A stretch of 64,000 nucleotides of DNA, taken from assembly GCA_038030265.1 (NCBI GenBank), contig CM075938.1, positions 14,113,009 to 14,177,008 of the forward strand, in the 5' to 3' direction. Every line of letters begins with the position of its first letter. Positions within the stretch are counted from its first letter, which is position 1. A model generated the notes under the pieces. It saw only the letters and a program-made list of their open reading frames with translations, did no database searches and was not told where the DNA came from. The DNA comes from Corythucha ciliata. Lineage: Eukaryota > Arthropoda > Insecta > Hemiptera > Tingidae. Below are positions 1 through 13,000 of this stretch, piece after piece. The position numbers were made by a program, and so were the translations under genes.

Positions 1-964
1 AAGTTTTTGACATACAGCTGTTCAACCTATGAAACATCGCCTTCAATTACTTCAATGATATGTAGAGCTAAGCGAGGGCAAAGGCAACGCATTTAAAAAC
101 ACCCCACATTGGGGCGTCTATAAAACATCTACGCGTCAAATTGCTATTTTCAAACGGTCAAATACCATTTCATCTCAAGGTTGTGTAATTCAAGGAGGAC
201 CACACTAGACGTTGACAAAATACAATAAGCTACTCACCTAATTTTGACGATGATAACTCGGCAGACGTCTCCTTGATTTCAACTGGACATGAAGTCAAAT
301 AAATCACGAAAAACTCTCGTAGAAAAAATCAACTAGCGATGAAGGCCCCCCTGAGACTGGCAATTTCACAACACAGTGGAACTTTACTACCCAGTGAAGG
401 AGGGAGGGTTGCCCGAACCCGCGAAAACCGTACGAAAATAACGTCAAAATTAGCCCTACTGTTTCCACTGCGTTTACGTTTAACACTTTTAGAGCACACA
501 AAAACAAATTATTTCATAAGAGACTTTCCACGACCATCTTGGGACGACTTTGCCAGAAAAGTGGGATCGGGGCAATAACTTTTTTTTATCAGCAGGTAGA
601 ACTATCACTGAAGTCGAACGCAGCGTTTTCCCCGCGGAGCGTGCTGTTAATTCGAAAATGCTGGGGGGAGATTATTACGAGAAATTAACGTCGCCCGATT
701 TTGATTTCCCCGAAATTTACACTCGAAAGAGGCACAAACAACTACTAAATAGGGGCAAATGAAGAGAGATAACGATGGGGGACCTTCTTGCTTCTTCTCC
801 TCCAGTTGAATGTGTGACGTCACTCCATTCTTCAGAAGGTATCCCTCAGGTTGCAGTGTAAGATAACCTGACAGGCCAACTCACGATTCTATTTGAGGGG
901 TAACGCCGGCCCTTATTTGTTGTTTTTGTACGAGTGTATTTCCTTAAAACAAGTATCCCCGACG
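1..964. other. Upstream region of OSTC, no gene recognised
   Basis: No open reading frame here resembles a known protein. The last 200 bases before the OSTC start codon would hold its promoter and 5' untranslated region; I see no clear TATA box. The sequence is less repetitive than the DNA that follows. Confidence 0.4.
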
Positions 965-3900
965 ATGGAATACATTTTCACGACTCCTTTACTCATTTTT
1001 GAGCCGCCCAACTTGAAAATCAAGAGACCTACGTGGTTGCAGCAACCGTCGGCTATGGTGATGTACTCGTTGGTGCTTCTGTCATATTTTCTCGTAACTG
1101 GAGGTATATTAGTGATACACGCTACTCTAAGGGGACCGTTAAAATATTGACGACATAATGTTTTTGCTGCAGGCATAATTTACGACGTGATCATTGAACC
1201 GCCTAGCGTGGGCTCGACGACTGACGAACACGGCCATTCCAGACCGGTAATGTATCCATGTTTCCTTTATCGGTTAAGCAAACTTCCTAGCGATTGATTT
1301 ACGTCTGTGTAAAATGAATTGTAATCGTCTGGAAGCCCACAGTATCAAAAATCCTGATCTTTTGATCGTGTCTAGCACCTGCACAAGATCGCCAGACATT
1401 TTTCGTGGAACAGGGGCCCACAGCGCAGAGCTAGCAGTTGACAAACAATTTTGGGTGCTTTGAAAATGACTGACGAGGGTAAAAAGTCCTTTCTCACGAC
1501 CAATACATTACGAAACCAACAACGAATTTAATAGTTTTCTAGTCTATTGTTTGCGAAGAACCAATTTTTACACTTTCCAACCGTTTTCAAGCAGCCCAAA
1601 GGTGTGTTTGCCAACAGCTAGCACTGTTTTGAGCCCCTGTCCCGCGGAAGATGTCTGGCGATCCCAGAAGTGTCTTATCCTAGACCACACAAAACGTACT
1701 GCGCAGGTACCAGACACCATCAAAATCAAATGACCCGGATTTTTCATACGGTGGGCTTTCGGACTATAGGCAAGTGGTTGTTGAGGATAAGGTTTAGTTA
1801 GTCGGCGCACTGAATTTGAGGTGCTCTTAGCGCTCAGGTACCAAGGATGCTGACGCTTGGGATGGCCTTGTGCGAGGAAGGGTGTGGGTCAGGGCTCAAG
1901 TCACTGGCCGTTATACCATCTCCCTGAAACATAGTCCTGCCGAAAGGAGAAGGCATCTCTGCCTGTGTCCCGACATAATGGGACGAGTCTTACGTTGTGG
2001 CAACCAGGTTCGGTATCACTTGGAGGAGTCTCCGGGCCTGTGACGTAGTACCCTGAGCTGCTCTAAGAACAACCGCTTTTCTTTGAGCTATGGTCTGTGC
2101 CTGAAATGAGTTCAATGTTAAAACTGCGACACAGGGGCGTAGCCAGCCCTTGGTTCTAGATGTGGGCAGAAGATGTCAAATGAACCAGAGACCTCGGTCA
2201 TGATCCAGCCCTGGACCCACGGCCGGATCATGGGGTGGGACTACCGGGGATATAGCCCTGAACGGAAAAATTTTAGGCGATGGAGAGGTATAAGACAAAT
2301 CGAACCAAAAGAGATGAAGAGAGAAAGAAAATAAATGTTTGTTGTTCCCCCGCCCTCTTTTTCCCCGTATTTCATACTTCGTGCCCGTACTAAGAGGGCT
2401 CCTCCACGCACCGCCAGGAACGCTTACTCGAAGCCGCCGCAGCCTTATAGTGAATTATGCATTAGCAGGATCAGTGGCGGACCTCCATCTATCGGGGCCC
2501 AGAGCGGAAAGCTCTGCGAGGCCCCTTATCATAATTTGTTTTCCCAAATTGCCGAATTCAAGGATTTGGTTCTTCCAAAAAAAAAAAAATTCGTGGTTTG
2601 GCACTTTTTAAGGAACAATTTTATGCCTGTAGCACCTTCAACCCCAATATGGCTGTTTGCTTGATTGCTTAATGACCGCTTTTTCTCAATTTTAGCAGCG
2701 AACTAGAGATATTCCCTAATTTTAGCCGCGAGTTAGCATGTTTTTATTTCAATTTTAGCGGATAATTAACGCTTTCCCCCCAATTTTTGCAGTGAATGAG
2801 CGATTTTCTCAACTTAAGTCGCGGATCTCCCGAAACTATACACACCAGCGTTTTATCTCAATTTTGGCCAGGAATATTGGATCAGAAACCACGAATTGGC
2901 GCATTTTCTCAGTTTTAGCCACGAATGAGCGCTTTTCTCAATTTTAGCCGGGAATATTAGAGTTTTTCAAAACGTTTAGCCTAGTAATAGCCCGCAGAGC
3001 AGTGAAAAATTAGCGTGGCTCATCAATTGCAGACGTATTCTTACCCGTTAGCTTGCTCAGAGAAAAGAACTGCGCACATGGGCTTCGACAGGCTATTGCC
3101 GACAACGAAATGAACCTTAGTATCACCCACTTACGTCCTTGGCGGGTTAGGCAAAAATGGCCAAAATTTAAAATTGGAAGGAATCGCGTCCTTTTGGGGT
3201 TTTTGACGAACCGTTTAAGCGGCTACACCTCCGATGCCGCCGTTTTCGTGCCAGCTTCTTCCTGGCAGAATGGCTCCTGGCGACGACCTTGACACACTCA
3301 ATGACACAAAAGTAGCACTCAGATTATTATTTTGAACTTGGTCGCCTGGTCGAGATGCACTTCAGCTAACTACACGGCACGGATTATTCCCAGAAGTATA
3401 CAAATCGAATCCGAACTGCGGGCTGAATCTAATATTTATAGCGTTTCCCATTTGCATAAAATTCTGCAACCGGGCAATTCACTTCCACCCGTCTTCTCCA
3501 TTAGCATATTATTCAATTCAGAGAAGACGGGTGGAAATGAACTGCCCAAATGCTGAATTTTGTGCAAGTGGGAAACGCTAGTAGTCAGAAAAACTGCTGG
3601 GCACCTGATTTGTTCTATTCTCCTAGACGGGTGAAATGAAAATTGTCAGATGGGGCCAAAGCGTGGTCCAAGTAGATACCAAATCTCCATTTCACAATCC
3701 TACATCCGTGAGCATGAAACTTAAATATCCTGAAATCAAAATCCTCCATATTTAAGCTTTTCAGGGGACCCTCTCAAAACAGCTAGAGGCGCGGGGAGGT
3801 CTGTCTCTCTTGCCACTTTGCCTCGGCATGCTCTGAGCGGGATTCAAACCCAGGCGCTCTGGGTTGCCCTGAAGGCTGAATCAGTGAGGCTGAAGAGAAC

Positions 3901-6900
3901 CGTGGGGGAAAAACAGGGCCTGAGGAAGTTAAATTGGGGCTGGACGCCGCGCCTCTGCCCAGTTCGAACATCAACACGGCTCACCCGGTTTTGCCAAGTT
4001 GAGCCGGAGATCGTAGTGCAGTCGCAATTTTCCAAATTGTCTGGTGGGTCCAACCCCTTAGCGTCATTCGCGTTCATCACGAAAAAGCCCAAATTTCATC
4101 TTTCTGGTGTGGCCGTCAACTCAAGGTTTTTCCGCCAGGTTGACGAAACATAGTTTTCCTCTAATAACTTTTTAGAATCCATTCTCTCGTTACTTGCTAG
4201 ACTCCACAAGTCTTGGAGAAAGTTGGCCGGGGGGGGGGGGGGTATCCGCATGGGGTGGCAAAACAAAACAAATAAGCCCCGGGGCGGCAAAAAGCAAGAC
4301 CCGGCCCTGCCTGGACCCGAACTGGTAGTTCGTCAACTTCTTCGTTAGCTTAGTTAGTTCGTCAAATTGTTCCCCAGAAACTAAATTTTCACAAAAAGGG
4401 TTAGAATTCGTCAAAAACTAACATTTCCGCTGGAAAACTATCGTTGTAGCCTTCTATTCAGAACTTGTAGGAATGGTTTAGCCGTGTTGATGTTTGAACT
4501 GGGCAGCCGCAACGCTCTCAGCCCCGCGTTTTGTCCTCACGGTGGTTCTCTTCTGTCCTGGTGAGCCGGATCCTCCCTGCCTCGGTTTTCGGGGCAAGCC
4601 ATCGTGGTTTCCTGCTCAGTAGCATCCCGAGGTAGTGGCGAGGGGGACAGACTCGTCCGGGTCTCCGAAAAGCTTATGAGGACTTTTACGTCTCATTCTC
4701 ATAGATGTAGATTTGTTACCTGGTTGGACAATTGAACGCGAGATTCGATGTTTCTGGTCTTTACTTTCACGATATTTCAAGAGTCTGAACAATATTTCTG
4801 CGCGAAATAGCAATTTTCTGGGCCTTTCTTTTAGTAGGCGCGGATCTTGGACAAGCCGGCCATGACTATAGCCCTGATGAATATCCGTGTAATTGGTAAA
4901 GCTGAATATTTGTGAGTGTGCAAGTTCGGGTCCAAATTTCAGTAAAATTGCAAGTTTCCGGGCTCAATATTAGGGAAATTGCAAGTTTCAGGTCTTTATC
5001 TACGTGAAATTGCAATTTTCTGACCCCTATGATCGCGAAATTTGAGTTTTGGGGGCTAAAAATATTCGCGACATTGCTTGTTTACTTGAAATAAGTGAAA
5101 AGTTCCATTTCGCTCCTCCTGGAGGCTAAAATATAGAAAATGCGCTGATTCCCAATTTTTGTAGGTAGAAGGCGCATTAATGTGATGTTCTTAGAGCAAG
5201 CAAGCAGTTAAAAGTTTGGAAAGTTCTGATATTCGTGCCCAACTTTGGGAAAAAGCACTGATTTGAGGTTTCACGTTGCAAATTACAGTCCAAAATAGAG
5301 AATAACGCTAATTTTGGGGTGAAATTGAGATAAATGGCTAATTCACGGCTGACATTGAGAAAAATCTCTGATTCGCAGACAGAAGTGAGGAAAAGCGCTA
5401 AATCACGGCTATAATTTAAAAAAAATAATTGCATGTTTCACAGTAAAACGGGTCATTTCGCGGCTAAACTTTAGGAAAAGCGCTAAAATCGTGGATAAAG
5501 TGTAGAAAAAGCAGTACTTCGCGCAGTTAAAATTACGAAACACGCTAATTCACGTCTAAAATGGTGAAAGTGCTAATTCACGGTTAAAATTGCAAAAAGG
5601 TCGCTCACTAGCAGCTAAAATGGAGAAAAATCGCTAATTCGCGGATAAAATTCAGAAACAGCGTTAATGCTATGTGAAAATTGGGGAAAAACTCTCATTC
5701 ACGGCTCAATGTAGAAAATCGCTAATTAGCTGCTAAAATTAGGTAAAGCGATAATTCGCGGCTAAAATAAAGACAAATGGCCAATTATGGTTTAAACTCG
5801 TAACATTTGCTGCACGTATAATTCACAGAAATAAATTGGTAAAATGGAAAGCCGTGGTTTTTGCGGCTATATTCATGGCTTAAATTAGGAAGAAGCGCTC
5901 ATTGGCGGCTAAAATCGAAAAAAAACACAGATTAACGGCAAAAGTCGTCGCTGTTCGCGCTGAAGTGATGAAAAACCGCTAATTCGAGGTTAAAATGGAG
6001 AAAACGACAAATCGCGGCTTCTGAAGTCTGGTGAAAAATGTGCCAAATGTCCGTACGTCCTCAGCCGGCTAAAATTGTGAAGGCATGCTAATTTGCTGTT
6101 CTTGGGCATTTAACTTCAAAACTGACATTTTCTCACCGTAATTGACTTTTTCCACAAAACGTATGATTTTACGCCAAAACTGACGATTTGTTCCCAAATA
6201 TGACTATATTTCTCCATAACTGACGATTTCACTCCAAACCCGGTAGTGTTGTTTCGAAGATTTCACCACAAAAACAGGCAATATTACCTAAAAACTGACG
6301 GTTCAACCCCAAAAATTACGATTTCATCTCCAAAACTCAAGTTATGCTCCCTCAAGTAACAAAGAAACCTTGAAACTGGCGGTACCACTCCAATACTGAA
6401 AATGTCACACCGTAATTGACGTTTCCCCCAAAACGGATGATTTTACACCGAAACCGACAACTCTGACGCCAGTTTTGAGGTCAAGCCACTAAAATTTATT
6501 TTAACGGTGAAATCGGCAGTTTCGTAGTGAAAACTTCATTTTTCTGGCATTGTTTTTCCGTAAAATCTTGAATTTTGGGTTTTTCGTGGTGAAACCACCA
6601 GTTAGGGGTAAAGTTTTCATTTTGAGGAAAAACTGTTGAAAGTTTGAGGGTAAATCACCATTATATTTTAATGAAATCTTCAGTTTTGATATAACTCGTG
6701 TGCTTTGGCCTGAAATCTTTAGTTTTGGACTAAAAATCGTTATTTTTTTTTTTAGATGAAATCCTCAAAAACTAAATATTTCACACCAAAGCTGACGTGT
6801 TATATAAAAATTGAAGATTTTTGAAGACAATGATGGTGATTTTACCCTTGAACTAAATTTGACATGTTGTTTCCCTCAAAATGAAACGTTTACCCCCAGA

Positions 6901-8962
6901 CTGATGGTCTTACCACAAAACAGACGTTTTTTATACTCAAATTACATTTTTTACCCTAAAACTGCTACCAGAAAACAGAAGGAGAGAAAGCAGAGAATTC
7001 TAAAGCATTAGTTGGGGGGGGGGGATACCTACCTGCAAAGGAATTCTTGGCTTTATTCGAATGGTTTCCGAGAACGCCAGGCATGGAAAATTAGGACGCT
7101 TGCGACGGAAAGTCGGAAACAATAGTAGGACGCCTAAAAACGACAAGTAAACAACGACTAATCGTCGATCAGTTTGTTGTTTACTCGACTTCGTGCTCGG
7201 TTATGACAGCGCTTCATAGGTGTAACAAAGTGAGCGAGGACCCGCGGTCCAACTGTAATTTCAACCCCCCTCCCTCCTCTCCTCATAACCTAAACCAGCG
7301 TATTAATACGTGACATTTGTTGTCCTAGAGCAAATTGTAGTTTGAAAGAGCCAAAACAAGATTATTTGTTTCTGAACGAACCGAATAGATTTTTCAATCT
7401 AACCAAACCTCTGGAACTTCCAGGTTTGAAGGTGCAAATCTAAGAAATTTGCTTTTAAAATAGCGAAATTGGAGCCTGAAAGAGCCTAGCCCACGAAATT
7501 TGCTTTTTGGAAGAATGGAAATACGCGAATTTAGGGGTTATAAGGGCCAAAATCAGCGACATTTGGTTATGGAAGAGCAAAAATCCGCCGCCAAATTTGG
7601 GTTGAATGAGCCAAAATCATGAAATTCTTCTTTTGTACATCGCTTGTTTTTCGACAAATTAACTTTTAGAATTGTCTGTGGAACTGATTTCAGTGTGAGC
7701 CAACCAACGAAATTGGGTTTGTGAAATTGTGTTCACTATCACAATTTCGTAGATTTCAGGCCCCTAGCCCCACAGATCCCTAAAAACCATTTTCGCAGGT
7801 TTACCTGATTAAAAAGTCTAATTTCATGCGTTTTTACTCCTTCAACCCGTCATTTGTTTTGGTGGATTTCATAAACCCCCCAGGTCCCTCAGGCCATTTT
7901 TGAGTGGTTCAGGCCCCTCAAAAAACATTTTCGTGGGGTTGGCTCTTTGAAAAACCAATTTCAGGGGGTTGGCTCTTTGTAAAACCTATTTCGCGGGGTT
8001 GTTTTTTGGAAAAACCAATTGAGTTGGCTAAGGCTTGATTGAAACATTTTATTTCGCTGATTTGGCCACTGATAAAACACCAATTTCGTGCTTTGCGCTC
8101 TCTAAACGCAATTCAGCATATTTCAGACACTTAAAAACAAGTTTTGCTGGGTTGCCTATTAGAAAAAACAAATTTGCGCCGTTGATTCTCTCAAATCGCA
8201 GCTGCACGGATTTCAAGCCATTGATAATCTGCAATTGGGTTGGAATGGGTTGTATAGTCCATAGAACGAGCCTTGGGGGGGGGGGGGGCTCAACATGATG
8301 CCCCCTGGACGCCAGCCCATTAGAGCGATCTGGCCCTGCCTTGATCCGCGCCTGACTGGTAGCACCGTAGCCAAAACTTGTAGATCGCCTAAGCCTAACT
8401 ACTGACTGCCCTGCCCACCACGGCCCGGCATGCATCCCGGACCTGCCTCTATAAGCTCAGGACCCTCCTTGTTTGCGGTAAAAGGTAGTAGGGAAGGGGT
8501 ACCAAATCCAGGAGGCCTATTTGAACTAGATCTCCGGAATGACAGCGGAAGCCCGTTCCCGTCATTTTATGCCCGCCATTTAGGAGCCATTCTTCGACAT
8601 TTAAAGTTGAATAACGCCCCAAAAATCGTTTTCTGTCGAAATTCAGGTTGCATTCATGCCCTACCGTGTCAACGGTCAATACATCATGGAAGGACTCGCC
8701 TCGTCGTTTCTTTTCACACTCGGTGGCCTCGGATTTGTCATCCTGGACCATACTCACAGTCCGACGACACCAAAACTGAATCGAATCCTTCTGATCGCCG
8801 TTGGTTTCATTTGTATCGCTCTCTCCTTCATCGCCTGCTGGGTATTCATGCGAATGAAACTCCCGTAAGTTTTTTTTCTCGTCTGTCTTGGAACAATATT
8901 CACGGAATATGTTGCTTTGAGAATTCGCATGTTTCATTTTCAGAGGTTATTTAAGGTCGTGA
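965..8962 (+). CDS. OSTC: OSTC, oligosaccharyltransferase complex subunit (DC2)
   Basis: Subunit of the STT3A-type oligosaccharyltransferase that N-glycosylates proteins in the endoplasmic reticulum membrane; in the family it links the enzyme to the translocon. Four exons join in frame: 965-1103, 1173-1246, 8647-8864 and 8944-8962, with GT-AG introns, giving 149 residues, the same length as human OSTC. Recognisable stretches are [17 protein letters not shown] (exon 2) and [18 protein letters not shown] and FMRMKLPGYL (exons 3-4). Three hydrophobic segments lie near residues 31-50, 84-103 and 117-138. Introns 1 and 3 are 69 and 79 bp, but intron 2 is 7.4 kb and filled with degenerate repeats. 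The start codon is fixed by the family N-terminus (ME, then [15 protein letters not shown]). Identity and exon structure are very secure. Confidence 0.96.
3439..3580. mobile_element. Foldback (MITE-like) element, 142 bp
   Basis: Two arms are nearly perfect reverse complements. The left arm starts TAGCGTTTCCCATTTGCAT and continues through CACTTCCACCCGTCTTCTC; the right arm starts GAGAAGACGGGTGGAAATGA and ends GTGGGAAACGCTA. The spacer is about 20 bp. Related single-arm fragments occur at about 51978-52045 and 54150-54205, so this is a dispersed family. No coding capacity. Confidence 0.8.
3880..4570. repeat. Inverted pair of related short dispersed repeats
   Basis: About 3883-3985 and the reverse complement of about 4463-4570 share the block CCAGTTCGAACATCAACACG (one mismatch in the second copy) and the block AGAGAACC at similar spacing. 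They may be two copies of a short interspersed element. The GTTCGAAC core looks like a tRNA-type B box, but I could not identify an A box or a tail. Confidence 0.4.
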
Positions 8963-9145
8963 ATATGAAAACTGTCGTACGCTGTAATGAAGTATGTACA
9001 AATGAATTATTTTTATATATAATAAGTCCATTCCAAGGTCGATCGTTCGAATTTTACATTTGAATTTTGAATACTCTGCAAAGAAAAGCATTGCCCTAAA
9101 ATAGTTATTACCTCTCGATCAACATCAACGCTACTTATTGCTCTC
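8963..9145. other. Short convergent intergenic region OSTC / CIB
   Basis: The two genes converge here with 183 bp between stop codons. The stretch is AT-rich, with TATATATAATAAG near 9015, and must hold both 3' ends. I see no exact AATAAA for OSTC. Confidence 0.5.
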
Positions 9146-9890
9146 TTACTGTGTAAAATCGGGTGACTTGTCGATAATGTGCTCAAATTCTGCAAAAGAC
9201 AAGGCGCCGTCATCGTCCAAATCGGCCTCGGCCAAAACGTTCTGTATAAGATGAGTCACTTCTGACTCTGTCAACCGATGTGTTGGTCCAGTCAGTCGGT
9301 CGATGACTTCACGTAAATCGGTTACGCCGAGCATGTCGTCGCCGTCGAAATCTTTTGGAAGACCACCCATCCCACCCGGATATCCTTTAAAAATCGATAA
9401 TGCGAGACAACCGGGAGGAATTTGGTTTACCGAAAATGCGAAAAGCGTGTTCTGCTTTGACAGCCGTGGGCGTGGACTCGTTGAACACGGACATCATGTC
9501 TAGGAAATCTTCGAAAGTGCAATCGCCGTCATTGCTCGAGCTGAACACTCGGCAAATGCGATCGCGAAATGGGTTGACTCTTAGGGCGGGGTACTGAAGC
9601 ACTTTGGCCATGGGGAGCTTGGCGTTGCGGTTGTGACCGACTTTTTCCGGAGCGAGGGCTTTGAATTTATGGTGAACTCTCAACAGGTAGATAGAGAAAG
9701 GTTAAGGAAAATTGCAAAAAGTCATGAAATATGTGGGTACTTACTGAAGGACTTCTTTTTTAGTGAAATAAGTCAAATCCTTCAACAAAAATCAGCATAC
9801 AAGAAAAATATACGTTACGTAATTTAATCTGAATTTTACTTGGTAATCCTGGAGCTCTTCATCAGTGAACTGGCTCTGGTTCTGCCCCAT
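9146..9890 (-). CDS. Calcium and integrin-binding family protein (CIB)
   Basis: EF-hand protein of the CIB1-4 family; relatives bind integrin tails, kinases or, for CIB2/3, hair-cell channel subunits. Exons on the minus strand: 9890-9840, 9779-9745, 9678-9431 and 9351-9146, joining to 179 residues (human CIB2 has 187). It begins MGQNQSQFTDEELQDYQ, the CIB pattern with a Gly2 that would suit N-myristoylation. Two complete calcium loops near the C-terminus are DFDGDDMLGVTD and DLDDDGALSFAE; the first two hands are degenerate, as usual. The last acceptor (before ATTTCGAC) was chosen because it restores the family reading AFRIFDFDGDD; an acceptor 34 bases upstream would insert a non-family segment. 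Introns are 60-80 bp. The start lies only 137 bp downstream of the neugrin stop on the same strand. Confidence 0.92.
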
Positions 9891-10027
9891 TTCATTTATA
9901 AAAACTCAGTTTTATTTACTAAAAGTAATTAATAACAACAATTTGAATAAATATCGCAGATAGTGTTCCCCTGGGTGACAGTGTATCGATCGCTTTTGGG
10001 GTGAGACGTTCCGCGCAAGCGTGTTTC
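9891..10027 (-). promoter_or_regulatory. Short neugrin-CIB intergenic spacer, possible trans-splice or promoter site
   Basis: Read on the minus strand, the 137-bp spacer contains TTAATTACTTTTAG, a good 3' splice-site-like sequence, followed at once by AAATAAAAC, a polyadenylation-type hexamer about 20 bp before the CIB start codon. Either CIB has a very short promoter here or the two genes are co-transcribed and resolved by cleavage and trans-splicing. The sequence alone does not decide. Confidence 0.35.
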
Positions 10028-13000
10028 TTATATTCGATACAGAAATTTTCCGTCGTCCGTAAAGAAAGAATTTTTCACTCTATAAAGTTTCCCTTTTACG
10101 CGTTTATCCACTGGGATATTAATTTTCCGGGGCATTTCATCATTCGGAACGTACACCTCTTGATTGTCACCCCCTTCCTTCTCGTCAACACCCGCACAGT
10201 TCAAAACTGGACTTTCAGGATTCATCAACCCTTTCACTGACTCCTCCCCTATCGGCGTCGTCTGCTCGGTGGCCCGCCCTAAAAACGCCTCGTTCAAATA
10301 CCCCGACAGAAGGCCGCCTCGCTCCTTCGACACTCGACGCATCTCGTCCAAAGTCATATGTCGTCGTCGAGTAGTTTTATTTCCGAGGTGATCATTAGGT
10401 AGCAAATACGTGTCCGATTTACGGTTGACTCGTAGTGTTGACGTCTTGCCACTTGGTGGAGTCGACTGATTGGCTGAAGCGTTCGATTTGACTATGCTAA
10501 TAAATTCCTTTGACACGGTCTCTGGGATCTCTTTTGTGAACGTCGTCACAGTAGGAACCTTTGAAGCTTCTAAATCAAGAATATCACGATATTAGGATGA
10601 CTAAAGTGTTACTAAATTCAATTGTATTTTTACTTTGGAACACTAGTTCTCGTCTCGAAGTGAAATTGCTCAAATGAGACCGAACCTCTTCGTCGACCAT
10701 CAATTTACCTTCGGAGAAACTTTTCCAGTTCTCCCTGACTTTCTCGTCGTGTTTACCTATTCTTTCCGGAGAGTCAGGCTTCCACGAAGAGTTGACAATT
10801 TTCTAACGGAAACAAAATCATGAAATGCTTTCCGACGTGTTGCTGGATACTCCCCCCCCCCCCAAGCATACAGCATACGTACTTTGACAACTTCCGCAGT
10901 AGCTGGGAAGCTGCTAGCTAGTCGCTCCACTGTCCAATTCTCCGGCTCGGTATGATACAGCTGACGTATTTGTTCCTTTTCGGACCACAGCAACATATTC
11001 GGTGTCGGTTTCTTCTTGAAATGCTTTCTTTTGATCGCGGAGAAAGTGATTTTTGATCGAATTTTTTGCATCTCCCTGAAAAACAAAAAAAAACCTTACT
11101 ATCAAGTTTTGATTTTTTGCGAGCAATACACAGTAACCGCAATTGACTGTTGCTGAGATGGACAAGATGCGCTAATTCGCGATTTCGGCAGGCAACTTGT
11201 CAATGTGGCTAAAATAAACAAAGCAAAAACGCTGAAGTGCCGAAGTGCAGTCCAAAATGTCGAATTTTAATTCCATGTAATCGAATTAGCTGATTCAACT
11301 TTGATTTTGCTCACTAAAAATCCAATTTTGCTAGTCTGGCTCACTAAAACCCCAATTTCTCCAGTTTTTGCTCTCTAAAAAACCATTTGAGCAAATTAAT
11401 ATGGATCTCTAAAACGCCATTTCGCAGGCCTGACCTATTTAAAACCCAATTTCGTGGATGTTACTGGCTTAAATTCCATTTTCGCGATTCTTGTTCTCTA
11501 AAGAAGACATTAGGTATCGCGGGTCTGGGCTTATTAGGAAATTACCTTTTTACGAACTTTACCTATCGCAACTTGTCAGTTTTAGGCCTTTGCTTAACCT
11601 ACTGGAGCAGAAATCACCGAAGACAGAAATGCCAGTCGTGGGGACAAGAAGTCCAGGTTCTATAGGGTCAATTTACTTGTTTAGGAACCCATTTCAGGGC
11701 TAAATCGACACTTTGTACACGATCAAGGGCGTAGACATTCTTTTGGTTCTTCATTCTTTTGGTAGCTTCACCTGAGGACATCGTGGATGTTCCATTATAC
11801 CTCATACGTGTGACCCCAAAAAACCCTAATTCACACGTCACACATGTATCGCGTCATGACCCACCAGTCGCGTGTACCTGACAATACAGATCGAGACAAG
11901 AACATTTTTTGCCTCATACATGAGCTATTAGGCTAGGGAAGTATGAATTAGTCCCCAAAATGAAGTTTTCAGGCCCAAAACTGCCTAACTTGGCTATAAT
12001 TTTGACCTAGAAACTTCGCCAGTTGGCAAAAATGTGGCTATTTAGGTCCAAAAGATATTTATTCAGCGAAACACTGCCCTTAAACTACAAATGAAAATAT
12101 ATTCATCGGTATGAAAGGTAATTAAACCTCAGAGATTGCTTTAAGGGCACAAAACTACCAATTGAGCGAGTTTGAGTTATGAGACTACTCCTAAAACTGG
12201 CAATCCAGCGATAGAATCCGGCTATTTGAGATAAATTGAAAAGTTTCGCTCTGCTTCTAGTTCAGAATTGGCCCAAAATTTCAGACGGTTTTTTTCCAGG
12301 ACAAATAGTGAATTTGGTGGGTATTAAAGTTTAATTTTCAGTTCAGGGAAATATTGACAGTTTTCACTCATTTGGAATAGCCACGACATTTTACATGTGA
12401 AAGCGCAGGTTTTTTACGGTCCTTACTACGTGTGCGCTACCAGTTTCTGGGGGCTTCACTAAGGACTAGCCGGGGGACTTTTTTACGATTTTTACGGGAA
12501 ATTTATGATTTTCTGGGCAACATAGTGGAAACTCGTGAAATTTCGACTATAACTCGCTAATTCAACTCAAAACATGGAATTTACAATTCTTTGACTCTAA
12601 AAAGAAAAGTCCCCCGGCCTGAACTTGTTTCAGCATTTTTAAGTCTACAAAAAAAACCATTGGAGCCCCAAAAAGCCTTTATGATCGGTTTAAAAAAAAA
12701 AAAAAGTCCAGAACCGCCCCTCCCCCCGTCACTGCTCCGTAACTCGCTGGTTTAACTAAGAAAATCGAGAATTATCGGCCCAAATGACCGTTTTGTCCTA
12801 CTCTACTCATAGGGTCGTTACAACTAAGTGGAAGAAAAATTAGCAAAACAGTAGAGCCTATCATTCGATGTAATTGAGTGAAATTGACAGTTTTAGTGCC
12901 AAAATACGGTATCTGGGGTTCAATTGACTGTTTTCGAACTGTTTTGCTAGTTTCCGGAGGGGGAGGGGGGTAAATTTGTCAGTTTCGAGACCGTTTTGCG

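Larger units (their letters stand above)
1247..8646 (+). repeat. OSTC intron 2: 7.4 kb filled with several ~30-bp degenerate repeat families
   Basis: Blocks seen in order: about 2660-3005, units of the type CTCAATTTTAGCCGCGAATT; about 4890-5060, units around TGAAATTGCAAGTTTCAGG; about 5280-6080, the first family in reverse orientation (GCTAATTCACGGCTAAAATT); about 6110-7000, units around CCAAAACTGACGATTTCACC; about 7320-8240, units around GGCTCTTTGAAAAACCAATT. All are imperfect, with periods near 30 bp. Between blocks are mobile-element fragments (3439-3580, 3880-4570) and G runs at 4229-4242, 7014-7024 and 8275-8288. I find no exon in it. Confidence 0.8.

Noticed and set aside
3838..3860. 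GGATTCAAACCC as the T-arm of a minus-strand tRNA gene
   Set aside because: No matching A box, anticodon arm or acceptor stem at the right spacing; at most a decayed SINE B box.
8430..8954. Plus-strand 174-residue and minus-strand 162-residue frames over the OSTC exon 3
   Set aside because: Both overlap the well-supported OSTC exon in other frames and show no family features.
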